Shown here: piece after piece, positions 23,343-36,235 of the stretch
Layout: each line of letters begins with the position of its first letter
How positions within the stretch are numbered: the stretch's first letter is position 1
Assembly (NCBI RefSeq): GCF_028502605.1
Contig: NC_079235.1
Location: forward strand, 2,542,001 to 2,606,000
Length of the DNA: 64,000 bases
From: Trichoderma breve
Lineage: Eukaryota; Ascomycota; Sordariomycetes; Hypocreales; Hypocreaceae
Direction of reading: 5' to 3'
Notes under the pieces: model-generated
What the model was told of the DNA's origin: nothing
The model's input: only the letters and a program-made list of their open reading frames with translations
Databases searched by the model: none
Translations under genes and position numbers: made by a program

Positions 23343-24282
23343 ATGCATTGGCCGAGTTGGTTTCGATTGACTACCGATGACTCAGTTCCCAAATACCAAC
23401 ACATTGCATGGTCTGAGTTCGCTTTCGATAATGCATCTACTCAATGGAAGCAGCGATTCTACGTATTATGCAGCGTCTACATTGTGACTGTTTTTATTTT
23501 TATAGCCGGCTTTCTATTCAAATCACCTAGCGTTGCTGAGATATACGAAACACTAAGAACTGATGCTATCTTTGGTACCAGTAAGTCAAGTGTCTTCAAG
23601 ATGGCTAGCTGATAACTAATTCAAGACATAGTTCCAAGAGAGCAAGTTCTATTCACACCAAATCAGACATATCATGATATATTTCGAGATCCTTTGGTAC
23701 CTGAATCAGATAACCTGACACTCTGGGATGCACTGCAGCCGCGTATGTCATCGCTTGTGAAATGCCATATCCCCTCCTCATATCAAAACCTTCTTCCTTG
23801 CCTTTGGCAAACACTAATTAAACATCATGTTCCACGTAGGAGGTGGAGGATTTATTATCATTCCAGATCCACAAAAATATGGCCTCTCCGGCGGGCTTCC
23901 TTTGGAAGACGAGGATGATGGAATTGTGCGAGAAGGATACGGCATATCAATGTTTCACCAAATACACTGCCTAGTAAGTCGCGGGCTCGCAGGTTCACGG
24001 GTGAATGATCACAAATCTAATCGCAACGAAAAAAAGGTAGCAATCAGGACCGCCTTTCGAACAAAGAATTTTGACGACGATCATCTGAATCACTGTTTCG
24101 AATACCTCCGCCAATCAATAATGTGCACGGGAGATACAACTCTAGAGAAGGTCGTTGTCGACGAAAATGAAGTACTCAAGCCGGATATTGATGGTTGGGG
24201 CACTGCACATGAATGCAAAAGCTGGAATATGCTTTATGAGTTTGCTGAGAGCAGGCGGGTGAAGGTAATAGGTGACTTATAG
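23343..24282 (+). CDS. UstYa-like (DUF3328) oxidase, copy 2
   Basis: Four exons (23343-23580, 23632-23742, 23840-23973, 24037-24282) give 242 residues. A membrane helix (VLCSVYIVTVFIFIAGFLF, about 41-59) follows a short N-terminal tail with a tryptophan-rich start. The luminal domain shows YHDIFRDPLVPESDNLTLWD, the GGGFIIIPDPQKYGL strand, FHQIHCLVAIR and HLNHCFEYLRQSIMCTGD, the double HxxHC signature of the family. The third intron (63 nt) lies right after HQIHCL in phase 0, the same place as in copy 1. It contains no in-frame stop, so unspliced mRNA would still be readable. UstYa enzymes often act in pairs on one peptide precursor, which fits the context. Tandem on the plus strand with copy 1. 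Confidence 0.92.
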
Positions 24283-25835
24283 GGACTTTGCCATATGTCC
24301 GAACACTCTGTGGGAGCATTGAAGAATGCCTAATTTGTGTTAACTTGAGATCTTTTGGGCAATTTCCCTTTAACGCCGTAACTCGTTTGCCGTTGTAATA
24401 TTCGTTTCGACAGGTCGTCCAAGGTTCTCGCATCACGGTGCAGATGATTCCGAACGCTACCAATAGAGAACTTTTAGTACCACCCACCGTTAGATTATAG
24501 ACTAAAGTGGTATCTTTCGGCAGTTGGTAATATGTGCTGAAACAAGTGTCGGTTCCGAATCATCGGCATTTGTTTATGGTGGAGCGCTACAACAAAGATG
24601 GCAGAAAACATACATGTACCTGTAAGTACATAGGTAGTTAAAGAAACCACATGTTTATCGCCGCAGTGCAAGCAGCTCCAGTTTTAAGCGACGACTGGCT
24701 CTGTCAGTAAACTGAATCTGCAAGCTATTGGTAAATTCGTGGTCATCGTTCCCCGTTGAAAATTGCGTGTTACACAAATAGCGGTGTGGCAATGGGTAAT
24801 ATACATTGAAGATTAACGAGATGTGCCTCGCCATTCTTAAACGGCAAACCATACCATAATAAGGGACGCAACCTTCTTTAATTCTCTTTATTTCATATGA
24901 TGTCTCAGTCTCTCCAATTAAGTTTCTTCTTTGACAGAGTACTGGGCAGTGAAACGGGTGTGGTCGGGTTTCTTTCATCACGATCGAGGGGAACACCGTT
25001 CTTCGTATGATCACTTCTTTACTGTAGTCAACTTTCTCGGCATCTCACCTGTCATAGTTGATTTAGGCTTGTTCGATCATTTCATGGCGGAAAGCAACAG
25101 GCTGCCATGATACATGACAATTCCAGCGTTGAGTTCTCGCCTGTACACTACATATGTGGCCTGTGACCATCATGAGATAACTGAAGGAGGAAATCCCCAA
25201 CATTATAAAGATCCTTGTTTAAATATATTGTAAGTTCCGCAGTAATTACCCATAACGACATCATATGATCTTGGGTAGTCCAGCTTAATGGAGCCGCATC
25301 CATTTTCATGAGCTAATGCACAATGCATGCTTGGGGCTGCCTCGCTTAGGATACGATGCCTAAATCAATACCCATGTGAAGCCCCAAGTTGAACAACATT
25401 CACCTCAACGACAAAATCTCATCGATATGTAAATGGACCGTATAGTAAGTGGTGGCTCTAATGAATCCATATGGAGACAGTAATATTACACCCTATAGGA
25501 CAGCTCGCCTTTACGTTAATAACCGAAATGGGGACAGCAAAGTTTCGCATCTCTGTCTTACTGGGCTGTGAGTAGAAGTCTATCGTCAGCTATTACCGGG
25601 AGACCGCCTATACGCATGAACTCGTATCAGCTACCACAAGCGCTCTGAAGGATGGTAGAGAAGTCCCTATGGGTCTGATGACCTATGTAGGATGAGCTGC
25701 AGCTCTATGTCTTTTTACATCAATTGCGAGCGTGAGTAGGCAATACATGTATATAAACACCACTCCACATAACTACAAGTAGGAAGTTTTAAGTCTTCTT
25801 TAACCATTCTGCTTCTATCATAGTATGTGCCAACC
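24283..25835. other. Intergenic, 1.5 kb without supported gene
   Basis: Includes the promoter of the flavin oxidase. TACATGTACCTGTA is present at 24611-24624. An open frame of 119 codons on the minus strand (24.66-25.01 kb) has no motif or splice evidence. Confidence 0.5.
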
Positions 25836-27671
25836 ATGTATTGTGCGGCAGCCTTCTTTTTCGCTACACAGCTTCTCAGTCCAGTCATCGGGGCACAAAA
25901 TGCTGCCACAACCAACTTTACTTGTCAACCAGGCCAGCCTTGCTGGTCTACGATCGCACAGTGGCAGGCCTTCAACCAGACTATAGCAGGGCGTCTGAAG
26001 ATTACAACAATGCTTGCCAGCCCCTGCTTCCCAAGCTCCCCAAACTTCAACGACACCGAGTGCGCCGATATTCGCCAAAATTATACCAGTGCTCAATTTC
26101 GGGGGACTGTATATGGCGCCATGGACATAACTCAATGGGAAGCCTGTGGTTCGGCGAATTGCTATCCTGGCTTTCTTCAGCCTCAGAGGCCGACGTGTGC
26201 GCTGGGAAGACTGTCTGCACTTTATGTCGATGCCGAAGAGCCTGCGGATGTCACGGCCACTCTCGGATTCGTGAGACGTCATGGGATCCGTCTCGTTGTG
26301 AAGAACACTGGCCACGATGTTCTAGGACGCAGTGCTGCTGCCAATACTTTGGCTCTTCGTGTCTATAATCTCAAAAACATGTCGTTTCATTCTTCTTTTA
26401 CTGCCCGCAACTGCTCTACCTCCAACAGACAAAACGTGGGTGTAATCGGAGCTGGTGTCAGTGCAGAAGACGCTGTTGCATTCTTTAGCAAGCAAGGCAT
26501 GATGGTCACGGTTGGTGGGTGTCCTTCTGTTGGCATTGCTGGAGGGTTTGGCCAAGGCGGCGGCCATGGCCCTCTTGCTCCCAGTGTCGGGCTGATGGCT
26601 GATCAAGCAATCGAGTTTGATGTCGTTACCATGGACGGAGTATTCCGTACAATTAACAAATGCAACGCCCCTGATCTATTTTGGGCAATGCGTGGCGGCG
26701 GAGGGCAATCATACGCAATTCTGATCAACTACAAGTTTCAGCTACACCCTCAAGTGGCATGGGCAAACTGGCGATTGGAGGCCACTCTCACTCCTCCCAC
26801 GGATAACATAACCCAGAATACGCTCCTGCGCGACATCCTTACAACTTTAGCCGATCAACAGATTACATGGTCTGAGAATCGTATCGCTGGCTATAATGGT
26901 ATTTCTCCAACATCGCTCTCGATGATGGAAATGCTACCAGGCGGTGAGAAGCCGTTACAAACACTGCAATCGGTAACTGCATCTTTTCGCAGCCTCATCA
27001 CCAACCTTCCCGGTGTGAATATTACCTTGGATTCATACGCATCGTATCCTGATCAGAACGCCTTCTATATCGGCAACACAGAATACTGGAACTACCTTTC
27101 AGCCGTTGGGGTTTCACTCATAACCACCAGTCGTCTCATCACTAAAGACAACTTCGAGTCGCCGAGAAAAGTGAACTCATTGGTTACCAGCACCCTGAAG
27201 GCCATGCAAAAGGTGGTTGACCAGCTTGGAGCGCAACTGGCACCACAGGTACAGTTTCAGTTCCTAACATCCGTACCTAGCAATACTCCAGATTCAGACC
27301 AGGAGACAAGTGTGAACCCTGCCTGGCGAGACGCGCTATGGCATTTCGTTTCTTCAGCTGCATGGTCTCCAGATACACCGGATGCAATTGCTATGCAAAT
27401 CACCGCAGCAGCCCGAGCGGCCTTGGATATTATCAAGGAGCCTCTTGCTGTTCAGGCTGCATACCTGAACGAGGCTGATCCTGAGGAGCCGGATTGGCAA
27501 CATATTTTCTTCGGAAAGCACTATTCCAAGTTGCTTCAAATAAAGCGAAAGTGGGATCCAGACACTTTACTTAACTGCAAAAAGTGTGTAGGCTATCTTG
27601 GACCTCGAGATCCAATGTATTCTTGCGATGGAGATGCTCCGAATCCCTCGGTCCCATATCCATTCACATGA
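25836..27671 (+). CDS. Secreted FAD-linked oxidase, berberine-bridge-enzyme (BBE) type
   Basis: An intronless gene of 611 codons; the ATG at 25836 is preferred over an upstream GTG. The signal peptide is about residues 1-19 (YCAAAFFFATQLLSPVIGA). The PCMH-type FAD domain shows LVVKNTGHDVLGRS, with a histidine at about 160 at the usual 8-alpha attachment site. It also shows GGCPSVGIAGGFGQGGGHG, with a cysteine at about 229 at the 6-S-cysteinyl site, so a bicovalent flavin is likely. The BBE C-terminal domain ends with DWQHIFFGKHYSKLLQIKRK and CKKCVGYLG. Such enzymes oxidise alcohols, amines or phenolic rings using oxygen. Placement downstream of two UstYa genes on the same strand suggests an added oxidation on the same product. 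The substrate cannot be told from sequence. Confidence 0.93.
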   Translation: MYCAAAFFFATQLLSPVIGAQNAATTNFTCQPGQPCWSTIAQWQAFNQTIAGRLKITTMLASPCFPSSPNFNDTECADIRQNYTSAQFRGTVYGAMDITQWEACGSANCYPGFLQPQRPTCALGRLSALYVDAEEPADVTATLGFVRRHGIRLVVKNTGHDVLGRSAAANTLALRVYNLKNMSFHSSFTARNCSTSNRQNVGVIGAGVSAEDAVAFFSKQGMMVTVGGCPSVGIAGGFGQGGGHGPLAPSVGLMADQAIEFDVVTMDGVFRTINKCNAPDLFWAMRGGGGQSYAILINYKFQLHPQVAWANWRLEATLTPPTDNITQNTLLRDILTTLADQQITWSENRIAGYNGISPTSLSMMEMLPGGEKPLQTLQSVTASFRSLITNLPGVNITLDSYASYPDQNAFYIGNTEYWNYLSAVGVSLITTSRLITKDNFESPRKVNSLVTSTLKAMQKVVDQLGAQLAPQVQFQFLTSVPSNTPDSDQETSVNPAWRDALWHFVSSAAWSPDTPDAIAMQITAAARAALDIIKEPLAVQAAYLNEADPEEPDWQHIFFGKHYSKLLQIKRKWDPDTLLNCKKCVGYLGPRDPMYSCDGDAPNPSVPYPFT

Positions 27672-27974
27672 AACCTAATTTCTTGTTGTGCGAGGAGAGT
27701 TTGAAGCTTTTTGCAATGTCAATATGTAAATCTTAATTATCGGGTTGCAAATAGCTTCAGGCAGTGTGAAAATACAATAATAGGATGATGGCTCAAATAT
27801 CTATTCAACATTGGCTGTCGATTGAGGCTTCAACGGGGTATGGACAACATTTCCCCGCGCGTAGACACAAGAGAAGCGACCGCTAATAAGAGAAAAGATT
27901 GACATCTCCTGCTTACAGAGAGCGTTTACACACAAAGAGACTGTGATGGGGGAAAAAAATACAAAAAGAAAGAC
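27672..27974. other. 3' flank of the flavin oxidase
   Basis: A short A+T-rich 3' region between the oxidase stop codon and the tRNA gene. No gene is seen. Confidence 0.5.
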
Positions 27975-28082
27975 TGACGGGTGTGGGATTCGAACCCACG
28001 CCTCTTGCGAGATGCGAAATCCTTTTGAAGGATCAAGATATTATCTTGAGTCGCACGTGTTAGACCACTCCACCAACCCGCC
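27975..28082 (-). tRNA. tRNA-Leu (anticodon CAA) with intron
   Basis: The acceptor stem pairs GGCGGGT with ACCCGTC (one G-U pair), then discriminator A. The D-arm region starts TGGTGGAGTGGTC, the anticodon stem is TGCGA/TCGCA, and the T arm contains GGTTCGAATCC. A long variable arm (TCTCGCAAGAG) is typical of Leu. The anticodon loop reads CT-CAA-G and is then interrupted by about 26 nt (28044-28019), an intron at the canonical position after base 37. Fungal tRNA-Leu(CAA) genes are usually intron-bearing, which agrees. It lies immediately right of the putative biosynthetic cluster. Confidence 0.95.
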
Positions 28083-29081
28083 TTAGCGTCTTTGTTGGAA
28101 CTCCGACGTCAAAATGAGCCCTATACGTGAAGCATCTTCAAACCACATGGTTCCCCAGCACGAACTACCCAACTCCTAACGACTTCACCATCATTAATGT
28201 CGAGAGAAGTCTGAATCAGCCGCGAGAAATCTGACAAAGAGCCTGACCATCTGGAAATGGCAGCCTCCTATGAGCTAGCTTCATTGGCTTTAGGCTGTTC
28301 TCATTAACCCCAACACCCTATAGATAGATCTACGCCTTTGTGCAGTACGCTGTCATTAGATTAGATGTACCATTTATACACCGTTATGTGCCATCTTTTG
28401 GTGACTACAGCACCTGGCGCCATCATTACCATATACATGTCATTAAGAACATGGTTCCAAAGGTGTCATAAATAGTACACGTACTTGAGACTTACGCAAG
28501 CCCATTTACAAATGCCGCTGGACCGTAGAGGTCGTCAGCATCGTGAACGTTCTGATTATATGTAAATTATGCGTATTTCGATCCGTTTCCGGAAAGAAAA
28601 ATACTAATCAAAGTTATTAGTGAGAAGCACACGTAAATACATTAACTATATTGCATATTCTGTCAGAAACTGAGTGTGTCGTAGTAGTGGCAGAAATGCA
28701 AGATACCATTAGTGGTCTAGCTGGCGACATAGTAGAAGTGGTCCTGAACTGTTTTGGAAACACATCAATCTATTGGCAGATATTGACATGTAGGCATCTT
28801 CATTCGCTCAGGATACGGTGGGGTTCTTATCAAGCCTAAATACATGTACCTGTAGCTCAATATAATAGGGCAGACGCCTTCCAGCCTGATCCAACTGGTC
28901 AGGTGATCATACATATACTGATCCCAATGCGACATTAAAAGCCGTTAGGCATCTATGACGTGAGCTCAGGGTATTTCCAGCCGTTAATATCGTGAGACTG
29001 TAGCGTCTTTATCAGTTGTATCACTCATGAAAAACTCTCTGGTGTTGAGTTTGGGCTCCTTTACAATACGATACCATCACT
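28083..29081. other. Intergenic, promoter side of the NLR gene
   Basis: About 1 kb without supported gene. It contains a second perfect TACATGTACCTGTA at 28841-28854. Confidence 0.5.
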
Positions 29082-32000
29082 ATGAGCGCTAAAAATACAG
29101 AAGAGGTGATAGAGGCGAGTTCCTCGCACAATTGGCGATATCGTGCCAAAATCAAGCTCAAAGCACTTCTCCCTGGGCAATCGTCAAGAAATGAAGCCGT
29201 GACAGAATCATCCAGCAACACATCGTCAACTTTGCCCAGCTCCTCAACGGTCGCTCCAGATGCAGAAACTGTTAGTCAGACTTTGTCTAATCCTTCTGTG
29301 CCAGTTTTGGGGTCAACCGGCAATCTCAAAGACTCCACATTACAAGATGAAGTTGCAGATACCATTGAGAGTCCTAACATATGGCTGAAAGCCTATAAAG
29401 CTGCCACGCCCGACACAAGGAAATGGATCAACAGTTTACCAGAATTGACTATTTCACAAGATGCCAACGACCAATCATGGGTAGCAGATATTGTCGAAGT
29501 TGTACAGGCGCTAGAAAAGAAGCATCAAGACAGCGCTCTGCGGATAACGGTAGGGCAAAAGGAGATTGCTCTTAGAGATTATGTAACCCCAACTGTGAAA
29601 TGGCTTACACTGATCGGCGATATTTCCACTCAATTTGCCCCAGCTCCGTCTGGTATTGTATGGTCAGCCATAAAAGTCCTTCTACAAGTATGATCTCATG
29701 GTTACATTATTCCACGCTTGTAAATACTGAGCTGACCTAAGGAAGGTACCAGTAGCGGGAATGGGAGAGACTGCTGCTATCTTAGCATCTACCGCAAGAG
29801 TCCTCAGCATACTTAGGCGCGGAAAAGTGTATGAGATTGTATTCACAAAAGACAATACTGCTCCTGAGTTGTTGCAGAATTTGGTCGATGGACTTGTTGC
29901 GCTATATGCTAAATCTTTAGACTTGCTTGCGTATACGGCTCGACATCTAAAGAATCAATATCGTCAAATCCTTGAATGGATTTCGAATCCCGGTCAGGCT
30001 ACGTCTCTCATCATTGAGTTGACACAATGCGAAACAGCTCTAGATAGGGCAGTTGAATGCTGTGAGGTGGCACGCGGTGCTAATGCAGATGAGGCACATA
30101 CAGAACTCCTCTTAAATCTTCATCACTCTGTTGATCAAATCGATAACAGGATGCGTCGACTTTTTGATGAGTTGGAAATCCGAGAGATGCTTGAAGCCCT
30201 TGACTATTTTAGCGATGTTAAATTCGGGGAACAGCACCAGAAGAAAGTTGAATCGCGAACTCCGGGAACAGGCACGTGGCTTCTAGCTCACCCCAAGTTC
30301 AAAACATGGGATGAGGCCGATGAATCAAGTATATTGTGGTTACAAGGTACCGGTAAGTCTACACAGAGATAAGAATGTCCCCATATGTGATATGTTCTAA
30401 TTTGACCAGTGGGTGTGGGGAAATCGTTTCTCGCATCTACTGTTATTGATCAGTTTCTCAGCAATGGTGCGGTATCGCATAGTTCCAATCGGAAGAATAA
30501 TCAAGGATTTGCTTATTTCTACTGCGAACGAGGCTCTAGTAATCTAAGTGAGCCTATCAGCGTACTTCGCAGTTATGTTCGACAGCTCTCTATAGTTCCT
30601 TGTTATCCAAAATGCATGCAAAAGGAACTCGTTGAGCTTTATCGAGAGAGCCGGAAACAAGGAGCTAAGCTGAGCACAAATGTCTGCAAAGATCAAATAT
30701 TTGCATCGGCCAACCTTTATCCTAGGACAACGCTCGTCCTAGATGGCTTGGACGAATGTAATGCAAGCGAGAGAGGGGCGCTTATCAAGACCTTGGCCGA
30801 ATTAATACAGCATGCGAAGAATCCCGTCAAACTTTTCATTTCAAGCCGTCGAGAACAAGATATTGCGAAGCAACTCGAACTTTCTCCTATCATCGAAATT
30901 AATGCTCATGATAACAAGGAGGACATACGAAAGTTTGTTGACGAAAGAATTGAAAGAATAGAGGAGACTGGGAAATGGATCTCCGTTTCTCAGGATCTTA
31001 AAAACAAAATTAAGGACACTATTTGTGCCAAGAGTGATGGAATGTGAGTTGCTCTACTTATACTCGGATATGGCCTATAATAACACTGAAACAGGTTCAG
31101 ATGGACCTTTCTACAAATGGATCAACTTTCGAAGCTTCGCCAAGCAAAACAGCTTGAAGAACGACTTGGCAAACTCCCTAAAACTTTAAATGCCGCTTAT
31201 CAAGAAGTTTTTGAACTGATAGAGGAAGATGGCGGAGGGGAAATTTTAGAGCGTGCCGTCAAATGGGTTATGTGCGCCGAAGATCCTCTAACGACTGACG
31301 AAATTCTCGACGCTGTTCGACTTTCTCCGAGCGGTGATGGAGCTACCCTTTGTGTGGATCCCATAATTGCCGAAGAGACGCTCTTAGACATCTGTGGCCA
31401 CTTGATTGTTAAGGATTCCCGTTCGAAGAGATGGAAGTTTCCCCATTCATCGGTAATTGAGTATATCGAAGAAGTGCATCAATGGAGCCTTCAGCAAGCC
31501 CATTCATTCGTTGCAAGGATCTGTCTTTTATATCTAATCGATGACGACAGCGTACAAAAGATGAAAAATAGGAAAACTGCCGGTTTCTTCCCCAGAGCAA
31601 ACGGTGTTCAGTACTACATGGAGACAAGCTGGTTCATACATGTTTTAGCAGTTGAGAAACTGGAACTACACGAATTTGAGGTATCAAAACTTCTGAAGAT
31701 ATTTTTGGAAATCGACAAATCTTCTCAAAAGAGTAGTCAGCACTACCAGTACTGGGTCGACTTTTTCCTCGTCTGGAGTAGACGTGAAGGCTTGCGGTTG
31801 CCGAATCGCAGATATCAGAAGTTCCTCCCCATTGAAAACTTCTACCCTGCTAAAGACCGCATATTTGGGATATGCATTTTCGGCTTCTATCATCTCTTGC
31901 AAGACTACTGGAAGTCCGGCATAGACGTTTTGCCAGTCAATAGGAGAGGTATGGATTTACTTTCAATCGCCGCATATTATGGTCATCTGAAAATCTGTGA

Positions 32001-32850
32001 GAAACTCATAGAGCTTGGATTAGATGTGAATAGGCAGTTCAATGGCCATCCAGATGACTCTAGCGCATTGACAGTTGTTGTGGAAAAGGGAAGTGTGGAC
32101 ATGGTGAGATATCTCATCAGTCAAGGGGCAGACCCAAATCTTCCTCTGAATGGCCCTTCCGCTCTATGCGCTAGCATATCTAGACGGTATGGGAATAACT
32201 CGAAATGTACTGAGCTTTTGTTGGATGCTAAAGCAGATCCTAACCATGGATGCGGCCCACAATGCAAATTTACCTATCCTTTGGAAACTGCCGCTTACAA
32301 AGACAACATCGAGACGGCAAAGCTCCTGCTCAGAAAAGGAGCAAACGTGAACCTCGAGAGTGAAATCGGAGATTATGGTACCGCCCTGGTAGCAGCAGCG
32401 CAACAAGGCAACGGAGAAATTTGCCAGTTACTGATGGAACACGGGGCAGACGTTAACGCCCCCTTGAAAGCCGGCAAATACGGCAGCGCCTTGGCTGCAG
32501 CAGCATCGGAGGGCTACCACAAGATTTGCCAGCTTTTAATTGACCATGGCGCGGATATCAATGCCCCATTATATGGAGACTATCAGAGTGCACTTGCAGC
32601 AGCGAGAGATGGAGGCAAAATCGCACGGCCAGTATGCAAATTATTAATAAGCCTTGGGGCAAAAGACAATGTGTACTGGCACCAATTACGATACATTGTC
32701 CAAAACCCGAATAGGCCGTCTGCCCAGGATGCCGCGCTTGAGCGTTTCACATATGACGGCCTACCAATTGGAGAAGACTTAAGCCCTAACAGATCCAGTG
32801 ATAGTACTATAGACAGCCTTGATCTGTTCAAAGTGCGAGATAAATTTTAG
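29082..32850 (+). CDS. NLR-like STAND protein: NACHT_N, NACHT NTPase, ankyrin repeats
   Basis: Four exons (29082-29687, 29746-30352, 30410-31043, 31095-32850) encode about 1200 residues. A Ser/Thr-rich leader is followed by the fungal NACHT N-terminal domain (about 100-340; WSAIKVLLQVPVAG across the first junction). The NACHT P-loop is GTVGVGKS (403-410), formed across the second intron, and Walker B is TLVLDGLDECN (about 512-522). From about 895 to 1165 there are ankyrin repeats, for example YGTALVAAAQQGNGEICQLL and the next unit KYGSALAAAASEGYHKICQL. Three junctions were fixed by family sequence and phase. Such proteins are nucleotide-dependent switches in fungal heterokaryon incompatibility and innate-type immunity. 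No death-effector or pore domain is recognisable at the N-terminus. The last repeats are closely similar, as expected for fast-evolving NLR sensors. Confidence 0.93.
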
Positions 32851-33513
32851 GGGGGTGTAGTTTATTGTGTTTTCCTCTACCGTTCAGACCCCTGTCTGTG
32901 CTTAAAAAAAAAAAAAGTCTCTATAATCAATTAACAATACTAACATTTGCACAAAAGAGCTTGAAAAGTACCTTGGGTATCAGGCGCGAGACGTCCCTAG
33001 GGACCATTGCTTGGCTTGTCCAAAGCTAGCCTTTGCTTCATAGATAGGAAAGGCTATTGAGTATGGGTTTCTTTGGAGAGATAAATAGCGCTGATTCAGC
33101 AACTATAGTTACTGTTAGAATAATGGAACGAGCGATTCGTGTAATATGGATGTTGAAACTACTATTGCGGTGTAACAGCCTGCATCTGATAAGTTTGTTG
33201 ACCAATTAACAACTTGATCCATTTTCGTTCATGATTATAGACAATCATCCCGCACAGCCAGCTAATCAACCTCGAATCACTGGCAGGGCCTAGCTAGCCT
33301 AACAACAACCCAAATACGCAACGGAGAAAGCAATTACACGCAGCGTGCGTAGGACTTTAAAATAGTGCCGAGCATAGCATGCTAGTGTTGTGGCGATGAA
33401 CGCCGGGATCTTGTTTATTCATTGATATATCATCATCTAATCGAAGTACCCAAATTTTTGCATCCTCTTCTACAAACGCCTTCATGGACTATACAACCTC
33501 GTTCGCCTTAAGC
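32851..33513. other. 3' intergenic region between convergent genes
   Basis: The space between the NLR and homocitrate synthase stop codons, with a poly(A) run near 32905-32917. No gene is seen. Confidence 0.55.
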
Positions 33514-35800
<2,287 letters not shown>

Positions 35801-36235
35801 GATGTCGACTGTACTAGCAAACGCACGCGGGTTTAAGTATCGACGATGGTGTTATTGTTGGAAAAGGTGTCTTCGTCTTCGGTCCGCGTCGAAAAATGCA
35901 ACTTGAACAAAATAAATAAGTGATGCTGGAGATTTAAAAAGCTAAACGTCCGTTACGTGAGTCAAAAGCGATGCCGCTGTCGGCGGAGGTTTTTGCGTTT
36001 GTTTCTACCTACGTAGTTGGTGGGGGGCACAAGATTCAACAGATTGAGTTCAATTGGCCAATCTCGATCTAATTCGATGCTCCCCAGACGGCCCACATGA
36101 ATCTAGGCACTTGAGGCAGTAGATTAGACGAAACTTAGCTCTACGTCACAGTGCGCTCGCGTGTCCAGTGCAAGTTAGCGGAGTAGCATTTTATATATGC
36201 CGTTTACCTCAAAGATGGCATGTAGTGAGTGATAT
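35801..36235. promoter_or_regulatory. Promoter region of homocitrate synthase
   Basis: Sequence between the homocitrate synthase start and the 3' end of the HET gene. It contains the TGAGTCA site listed separately. Confidence 0.5.
35958..35964. promoter_or_regulatory. TGAGTCA, Gcn4/Cpc1-type site
   Basis: A perfect TGAGTCA palindrome about 160 bp upstream of the homocitrate synthase ATG. This is the binding site of the general amino acid control bZIP factor (Gcn4 in yeast, CPC1/CpcA in filamentous fungi), which fits a lysine pathway gene. Single-site evidence only. Confidence 0.5.
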
